NCBI RefSeq assembly: GCF_958298935.1
Contig: NC_084932.1
Coordinates: forward strand, 12,999,501-13,063,500
Source: Phragmites australis
Lineage: Eukaryota > Streptophyta > Magnoliopsida > Poales > Poaceae
Direction of reading: 5' to 3'
Length of the DNA: 64,000 nucleotides
The notes beneath the pieces were generated by a model. That model did not search any database. It saw only the letters and a program-made list of their open reading frames with translations, and was not told the origin of the DNA. Positions 56,883 to 64,000 of this stretch are shown here, piece by piece. The translations under genes and the position numbers were made by a program. How positions within the stretch are numbered: the stretch's first letter is position 1; each line of letters opens with the position of its first letter.

Positions 56883-59170
56883 TTGGATAGCTGCAAGACC
56901 AGCACCCAATTCCAATTGGTAAAAGACACAAGTCTACCAAAAGAAAGTCCTCAGCTACCTAAAAGAGTTAACAGGGAAAAGGGGAAATACTGGTATTGTC
57001 TGGAGAACTGGAGCGCTCAGCACAAATGCAAGGTGAAAAGTAGGCTACATGCAATTCTGTGGGAAGATGATCCTAAGAATAGTAAGCTGGAAGACAGTGA
57101 AGACAATGCTGAAACTGGGTATAACACTGCCCCAAGCAGTCCAGATTTCACTGAACAAGCTATTGTGGAAACTCAGGATCAAGTCATGCTTGTGTCTGCT
57201 CATGCTATTTCTGGAATCATGGGACCGAATACATTTTCTTTGGTAACATATGTAAATGACAAAAGAGGGGTAGCTCTTGTGGACAGTGGTAGTACCCATT
57301 CCTTTATGGATTATGAATCTGCTATTCAAAATAAGTGCAAACTTACATATGTAAAGCTGAAGAAGGTAACAGTTGCTGGGGGTTGGGAGCTGCAGACTGA
57401 TGCTATTGTCAACAACATGACATATGTGATACAGGGTTCATTCTTCAAAGACTCGTTCAAGTTGATGAAGCTAGGAGTCTATGACTTAATACTGGGAGCT
57501 GATTGGATATATACTTATAGCTCTATATGTCTAGATCTGCAGCAAAGATATTTGACTACCACCAAAGAACGAACCACAGTGATGTTTCTGGATCATACTA
57601 ATCTGGGCTCACTTTTCCTGATAAATGCTGCTAAGTTGGAACATATGCTGAGTAAGAAGGCTGTGTGGTGTATAATTCAAACTCATCTGTTACAGGAAAA
57701 GAAACCTGAGGAGGAAGCAGACATACCATCTGACATTGAAGCTCTTTTATCTAAGTACAGTGACATATTCCAAGAACCAGCTGGGTTACTTCAAAGAAAG
57801 CATGTGATCATGCCATACTCTTGAAAGATGGAGCTGAACCTCTAAATGTGAGACCCTACAGGGTTCCACATTATAAAAGAGAATCTATGGAAGGTCTCAT
57901 CAAACAACTATTGGATACTCAAGCTATAAGGCCAAGTTTCAATCCATGCTCCTCACCAGCAGTATTGGGGAGAAAGAAAGATGGTTCTTGGAGGCTGTGT
58001 GTAGATTATAGAGAATTAAATTCCTTGGCCATTAAAAATAAGTTTCCAATGCCTGTGATTGAGGATCTGTTGGATGCTCTCAATGGAGCTATCATTTTCA
58101 GCAAAATAGATTTAAGATCTGACTATCATCAAATTAGGATGCAAGAGGAAGACATTGTGAAAACGAACATTTAGAACACATGTGGGCCATTATGAGTACC
58201 TGGTAATGCCATTTGGATTGACTAATGCACCTGTAACATTTCAGGCTCTAAAGAATAACATATTTGCTAAATATCTAGGGAAGTTCATAATAGTGTTCTT
58301 TGATGATATCTTGGTGTTCAGTAAATCGAAATTGGAACACTTGGATCACTTGAGAATAGCCTTAGAGATTCTGAGAAGAAATCATCTTTTTGCCAAAAGG
58401 AGCAAATGCCTATTTGGAATCCACCAGGTGGACTACCTTAGTCACATTATCAGTAGGGAAGGTGTCACTACGGACCCAAAGAAGATTGAAGATATTATTA
58501 ATTGGCCAAGACCTACTGATTTGACAAAGTTGAGGAGTTTCCTGGGACTGACAGGGTACAAATTTGTCAAGGGGTATGAAGTAATCTGCAGTCCCCTCTT
58601 TGATCTAATGAAGAATAATTCTTTTCAATAGGGTGAAGAGCAATCATCAACTTTTGAGCAACTCAAGAAGGTTATGACAATATGTCCAGTACTAGCCCTT
58701 CCAGTTTTTTCCAAAGCCTTCATTTTGAAAACAGATGCTAGTAACACAGGCTTGAGAGCAGTTTAATGCAAGAGGGAAAACCTATTGTATATTTCAGTAA
58801 ATCATTGAGTAAGAGAGTACAAACTCAGTCTGCTTATGATAAGGAATCACTGGCTATTTTGGAATCCCTGAAGAAATGGAGGCATTATTTATTGGGCAGC
58901 AAGGTTATTATCAAAATAGACCAATAAAGTCTAAAATATATAACCTCACAAAGGCTTATAAATGGAATTCAGCATAAACTCTTGCTCAAGTTACTAGAAT
59001 TTGACTTTACAGTGGAGTATAAGAAAGGGAAAGAGAATATAGTAGCTAATGCCTTATCTAGAAAGGGTGAATCAGCAGACAACTTAGATGTTCACTGCCA
59101 AGTTATGGTATCTATTGAACCACAATGGGTGGAAGATGTCAAAAGATGTTATAAGGGAGATGATAAGTGA
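56883..59170 (+). pseudogene. Gypsy pol remnant: knuckle, protease, RT, RNase H; integrase missing
   Basis: The frame at 56883-57824 is open for 313 codons. It contains a knuckle-like CLENWSAQHKC, a protease with the intact active site VDSGSTHSF (57279) and LGVYDLILGADWI. RT continues at 57821-58174 ([36 protein letters not shown]) and 58182-58631 (YEYLVMPFGLTNAPVTFQ, VFFDDILVFSKS). Here Phe-Phe-Asp-Asp is the polymerase site. RNase H ends YKKGKENIVANALSR (59020). The sequence leaves the element at about 59175, before the integrase and 3' LTR. Lesions are few (frameshifts near 57815, 58170 and 58750; stops 58629 and 58926), so it is younger than the 32-40 kb element. Confidence 0.82.
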
Positions 59171-59179
59171 CAAGGAACA

Positions 59180-59835
59180 TGTTTGGGCCAGCAACTGTGA
59201 CGAGTACCGTTGACTTTTATTCAACTTTGTTAATATGATTTCATTAATTGCTATTCCTTACTACTAAATATTGCCTATCCGAGCTTCACCTTCTCTTGAT
59301 CAGAACAGTTCTCCTCTTGCAACTCTCTCACTCGCACCCAATAAGGTATCATGAACTAGCCACCGGTTGTGCCGTCTGTTGTGATTGGTAAGGACACTTG
59401 CAAGAGCGTGGTCAGACGTTTTAGAGTGTGTGATTCCACCTTAACCTTTACAACCTTGTAGTTGTAGGGATAATATATTTTTGTTGTCAACTGTTTGCTA
59501 CTAACCGTGGTAAGTGAAGCATCGGATGTGCAAGAGTGTGTTTTGAGGGAATTGTTATAATTCCATCTAGAGAGAGTTGAACCCATCTAGGGTTTAAGAT
59601 TTCATGAAAATTCTTGTCAGTATGCTGTGGAGATGCATCTTGTGAAGTCATCCATGCAATAGAGATAAGTTTTGTAATATGATGAGCTGTTGATTTGGTT
59701 GTTTTCTCCTTGATGTTTGATTTGCAGATCCGGTTTTTGTTTCTGATGGATTTTTTTGTTTAACAATATTTGTCTTGGTTTGATCCATCTAAAACCATCA
59801 TAGGGTTTGCTGGGAAGGTTCTAAAAAGTTCATTG
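59180..59835. other. Unassigned repeat-like spacer
   Basis: Contains 'caataaggtatcatgaacta' at 59339, which resembles the start of a retroelement internal region. No protein domain is visible. The minus-strand frame at 59356-59586 has no support. Confidence 0.35.
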
Positions 59836-59839
59836 GTGA

Positions 59840-60335
59840 CGATAACCAATGGGCGACTACCATATCCAGATACTTTAGGGCCTCCCATAATTCTTGGGGC
59901 ATATCTTTATCTCTGGAAGGAGATCCCTAGATGAATGAAAACTACCCGTAGGTACCCAAGGTATCTCGTAAATAGGGAAGTGTATATCTAAGAACGGGAA
60001 GGAAGACTCAAGAAGACGTACAACATGCCCTATATATATGGAGCCTAGGGACCCTGCAAAGGATAAGTGAATAGAGGATTACAAGCCAAAAGTCTCTCTA
60101 CAAGTCATTAGGAGCCAACCAGCGATAGAAGGCGACAAGTCACAAGAAGCCATTTGACTAGGTTAGATCTATCTAGGCTAACCACACACTTCCTTGTAAT
60201 AGTCCCTGAGATCAGTGCAAGACAAACAGGACGTAAGGCTATTATCCTAAGAGAGGCCAGAACCTATCTAAAACCCTCTTTGTGTGTTCCTTTGATTCGT
60301 CTGCAAATTTGTAAGATCGTTGGTTGACCAATCAT
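59840..60335 (+). repeat. LTR remnant of a Tat-type gypsy element
   Basis: Characteristic phrases of grass Tat/Retand LTRs occur in order: a TATA box in 'gccctatatatatggagcct' (60028), 'tccttgtaatagtccc', 'gatcagtgcaagacaaacag', 'gacgtaaggctattatcc' and 'agaggccagaacctatctaa'. The exact 5' edge is uncertain. Confidence 0.6.
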
Positions 60336-60344
60336 TGACATCTG

Positions 60345-61438
60345 ATGCCAACCGCGGGGATCATGGAAATAGACATTAAGATCCTACACAATAGAGATGT
60401 AATCGGCCGAATCGACAAGTGGTCTGTTGAGCTCGGGGAATTTGATGTTTGCTTCGTGCCTCGGACAGTGATCAAGTCGCAAGTACTCGCAAACTTCCTA
60501 GCCGAATGGACAAAACTCGATCAAAGCCTAGGACGGGTGTGGCGACTTATCAGATGTATGGACTCTATTCTTCGATGAATCGCTTATGCTTTAAGATGCA
60601 GGGGCTGGGATTATAATGATCTCTCCCATAGTAGAAAGCCTGAAATATGTTTTGTAGATTGACTTCTCAGCCATGAATAATGTAGCCGAATATGAGGGTC
60701 TGCTCGCTAGACTCCGAGTAGCTTCTGCTCTTAGTATCCACCACCTACTCATGAAAGGGGATTCACAATTGGTGGTGAAGCAAGTCAGTAAGGAGTATCT
60801 AACCTCGGATAAGACCACGATAGTCTACCTTATGAAGGTGAGGAAGCTAGAAAAGAAAGTCATCAGACTCGAGGTCAAATATATCCCAACAAAAGATAAT
60901 TTTCTCGCCGATGATCTTGCCCACCTAGCATCCTCATGATCCCTAGGACAAACCTGGATTTTCATAGATAAACTCTTAAAGCCGTTTGTGAAATCATTAG
61001 ATGCCGCAACCGAAGGAGTGGTGGTCTATGAGACTTATAACCAGCTCAGGTGCTCGACAAGGATTGACATCCCAAAAGGAGTCATTGGGGAACTCGTGGC
61101 TCAGCTTGAAAGCAAAATTTCCTTGATGGACCAAATCCAAGTACCTTCAAGATTGAGTTGTGCCTAAAGCCTTAAAGGCGATCCCCTTGTCGTGGCCATT
61201 CGCGAGTTGGGTGCTAGATATTCTAGGGCCCTTCCCGGTAGCGCTTGGTGGCTTCAAGTTTCTATTCATCGCAATAGACACCTTCATCAAGTGGATTGAA
61301 GATGAGCCAGTCGGCAAAATCACTTCAGCAGCTGCCAAGAAGTTCATCATGAAAAGCGTAATGCCAAGGTTCGGCGTCCCAAGTAGGATTATTACTGACA
61401 ATGACACTCAGTCAAGACGCTTTTTGCTTGAAGTTTGA
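60345..61438 (+). pseudogene. Tat-type gypsy pol remnant: RNase H and integrase
   Basis: RIDKWSVELGEFDVCFVPRT and IKSQVLANFLAEWT are the linker after RNase H in Tat elements. NNVAEYEGLLARLRVASAL and LMKGDSQLVVKQVS (60675-60800) are the second, archaeal-like RNase H typical of Tat. Integrase follows: PLSWPFASWVLDILGPFPVA, FIAIDTFIKWIEDEPVGKIT and FGVPSRIITDND (61180-61400), with catalytic Asp residues visible. It is fused almost directly to the LTR at 60335, so gag, protease and RT were deleted. Stops at 60576, 60937 and 61436. Confidence 0.8.
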
Positions 61439-62509
61439 CCTAAGGTTATCGCGATGAACATCCTGACAAGTGGCTTCGAAACTCCCTAAGCTACTCGGAA
61501 GATGCAATTCAAAGGCCGGACGATTGTTTAAAGGTTCCTTGTATTCATAGTCACACACAGGCATTACAGGAGAAATATGTTTTTTTTTTCATTTAATGAA
61601 ACTTTGAGCTCTTCTATAGATAAACTAAGGGAAAGAGGATTATAAGAAGTCCTAAGATCTACTTAACGTCGTGCAGTACGAGGAAGGAATGGAGAGAGTT
61701 AGGGAAGTCTCTCCCTCATTCTTGTCCTTGACTACCAACATTTCTAATGATGACGGAGAGGATGAGGCTAATGGAGAGGCCCTAGCTTCTCCTCGAACTC
61801 ACCAGTGTCGCAGTCTCGACAACTCCCTTCGGCCAGCCTCGCCGGCATTGCCTAAGGACGAAGGGGATGAAGCGGCTGATGCCTTGCCATCTTTAACAGA
61901 GACGCGGCTGGTCGCCTCCTCTTCCTCCACCTCAGCGTCCACCTCTTCTTCTTGTATCTCTGCCTCCAGGAGGTCCTAGTCCACTCCGTCTTGGACTTAG
62001 GGCAACCCTAAGGATTCTAAGGGCTTGTCATCTTTAACGGAGACATTGTTTGTCACAGCCTCCTCTTCAACCTCCTCATCGTAGGAGATGTCAATGACCT
62101 CTACTACTAAACTAGATTCGATGGAAGACGATGGTGGTTGAGGGGAGAGTACTATGGGGAATACAGAGAATATTCTGAAGACGAGGGGGAGTTATTTGGT
62201 GAAGGAGGAGTTCCATGATCGAACTTAGGTTTGGTGCAGCCATGCTTCAGTACCCGAGGCTTTTATAGGCTAATGGGTCAGGAGATGGTGTCTCTTCACC
62301 TTCCAAACATTATTTTCGGGCACAGCCACATAGTGGATCATGAGCGCCCAAGCGCCGCTTGGTCGTCGAGTCACGTCTTTTCAGCTGGCTTGTGCAAACA
62401 AAGAGGCAGTCAGCTAGTGCGGACATTTACCCACTGTATTTTCCAAAGTGCAGGGGGTAGTTGAGAAGATAGATGTTGCTTTGCCGTACTTGTGCAACTC
62501 TTTTTATTA
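61439..62509. other. Spacer with Ser/Glu-rich frames, unassigned
   Basis: The frame 61671-61979 and its continuation are rich in Ser and acidic residues. They contain a repeated phrase (SLTETRLVASSSSTS, later SLTETLFVTASSSTS), showing an internal duplication of about 125 bp. This may be the 3' untranslated part of the Tat element or an unrelated gene piece. No domain is recognised. Confidence 0.35.
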
Positions 62510-64000
62510 GACAAAGAATTGTCATAGCCGGTTTTAACAGACAAAACTAAGTGCGGCTTATGTGTGCTCAGAAAGTTTAACATACATAAGGACATCACAG
62601 GTGAAATAACAAAAGTAGTACTTTTATAGAATAAACATTTAACTCTTACAATAATTGACATATATTGTCTTCTGTATAGATATCTGCAGCGGAATAGAAG
62701 CACTGATGCCCAGCAACACCGTAGGAAACCGATCGAGAGACACAAGTCTAGAACATCACAATCTTGTCTTATTAGTCTTTCACATCTTCACTCACTGAGC
62801 AGCACCACACATGTCACATGACATAGGAAAAATAGCAAGTGTGAGCATATGACATGCTCAACAAGTGTATAGGAGAATAATGATATGCATGCTTATATCA
62901 AAGACAAGTTAACACATGGTATGTTTGTGTAAATGCGAGTAAAGAAAATATTAATGTAATTGGAAAGCATTAAGCAGTTGTTAAGTGAATATAATCCAAA
63001 TGACCCAACATCTAACATCTAAGGCTAACCACCTTACAAACCATAACCATCTAGTACCACCAGTATCATAACCAAAGCCATAACCATTACCCAAAGCAAC
63101 TAATAATATGAGGATTCAAGTCTCTCATGACTATGAGCATGGCTGATATATCAGATTTTACACTCTATAGAGGTTGTACAACTTCCCCACGAGTCATGAT
63201 TTCACCACCTGCAAGAAGGTGACTAAAGTCTCCATGTCATAGTACCGACCAAGTACTTTACACACTTTCAAGGTGTGTTGGCAGGAGATCATTACGAAGC
63301 CTTTACAAAGAATCCTCCCAGTATGTGTCATCATCACTCTAGGTTTCACCGCTAGGGTTTACATGAGTCTAACTCCTACCCAGAAGCCCCCTCTTGTGCC
63401 TTGTGGTTTCTAAGAATTATATTCTCTCATTCACACCTTTAATCTGGCCCACACATCACTGGAAGAACTCTAATTAATCGGCTAAGCCTACCTATATCGG
63501 TCACGTGTTTATACGGAACATCTTAGATTGTCGCTCCAGAAACCGATCCTTATTTAGGTCACCTGAGCAAAGACTAAACCAACGACATATCCATAATCAC
63601 TTTCACAACCACCTATTTGCTCAAGGCCTAAGGTTCCATCTTGCTATATCAAATTCATCATCATATTAACTATCATTGTTATATGTTCATGTATATGACA
63701 CTTCCCAACATCCTGACAGCATGGCTAAACAAATGTACTCAAAGACTCATACCAACCACCACTTAGGCTTCAAGGAATGTAAAGGAAGATCTAGGGCAAA
63801 CCCGAACATAGGTCACTACCCATCAAATTGACATTGCATGAAATTTTGTAAAATAAAATATTTAAAAATATAGGTTCAAGATGATCAAGGACACTTGCCT
63901 TTTACCCAATGATATTGAGTGTTGTCGAAGCCTTGGTCTTGAAGTCCCTTGAACAGATCCGAAGTGTTATCGACTAATCACGAATTCTATCGATAAACAA
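62510..64000 (-). repeat. Partial LTR of the same chromovirus family, reverse orientation
   Basis: Read on the minus strand it matches 39.3-40.3 kb. Both share gtgtaaaatctgatatatca followed by gc(c/t)(a/g)tgctc, 'catgagagactt(g/t)atcctca'-like text, 'agcaagtgtgagcat' (39/40 kb: actcacacttgct) and the 'gaggcaagt'/'aaggcaagt' block. It runs off the window end, so its element lies outside. No coding sequence. Confidence 0.65.

Noticed and set aside
59339..59358. Second primer-binding site (ggtatcatgaac)
   Set aside because: Poor match to known tRNA 3' ends and no LTR end directly upstream.

Overview
This is plant nuclear DNA, almost certainly from a grass and probably a panicoid. The evidence is spliced genes with GT-AG introns, a GC-rich first exon on a grass-type DUF724 gene, Ty3/gypsy and Ty1/copia remnants, grass-type CACTA subterminal repeats of the 'cagtgccggtt' kind, and a copia LTR full of CACCGG..CCGGTG palindromes. 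The genus cannot be fixed from the sequence. Nothing indicates bacterial, viral or organellar DNA. Almost every reading frame is interrupted, so this is a repeat-rich interval holding a few host genes that have themselves been hit by transposons.

Region 1 (about 3.9-26.2 kb) is one receptor-like kinase gene on the minus strand that has been broken apart. Its promoter, 5' leader and first two coding exons lie at 25.3-26.2 kb, a subdomain VIII-IX exon at 18.2 kb and the last exon at 3.9-4.1 kb. The last intron holds a 13.9 kb CACTA transposon (4134-18075, TSD TTA). It carries decayed TNP2 and TNPA-like genes, a Ulp1-like cysteine protease domain, and the first exon plus promoter of a germin-like protein gene in antisense. 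The end of coding exon 2 was hit by a 736-bp element (24582-25317) with perfect 49-bp terminal inverted repeats, an 8-bp TSD and an internal EXO70 gene fragment. Between these pieces lie AT-rich tandem repeats, unassigned TE-like frames and a GC island.

Region 2 (27-44 kb) is a retrotransposon graveyard. It holds a minus-strand copia LTR with its 3' internal region (27.1-32.05 kb), a chromovirus-type gypsy element without a visible 5' LTR (32.1-40.4 kb), a copia RT/RNase H remnant (40.4-41.2 kb), and two apparently nested DNA-transposon-like or GC-rich segments (41.2-43.3 kb).

Region 3 (44-54.3 kb) has a 4.36-kb FAR1-type Mutator-like element whose right inverted repeat ends about 145 bp upstream of the start codon of an Agenet/DUF724 gene (48941-54278, plus strand). 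That gene keeps its exon structure but has in-frame stops and frameshifts, so it is a recent pseudogene unless these are assembly errors.

Region 4 (55-64 kb) contains a gypsy element with a short LTR that is missing its integrase (55.07-59.17 kb), a Tat-type LTR fused to RNase H/integrase remnants (59.8-61.4 kb), and an LTR piece (62.5-64 kb, minus) of the same family as the 37.6-40.4 kb LTR.

No wholly new system is proven. The strongest observations are the colinear shattered kinase, the two independent host-gene captures (germin-like and EXO70), and the transposon that inserted exactly over a splice junction.
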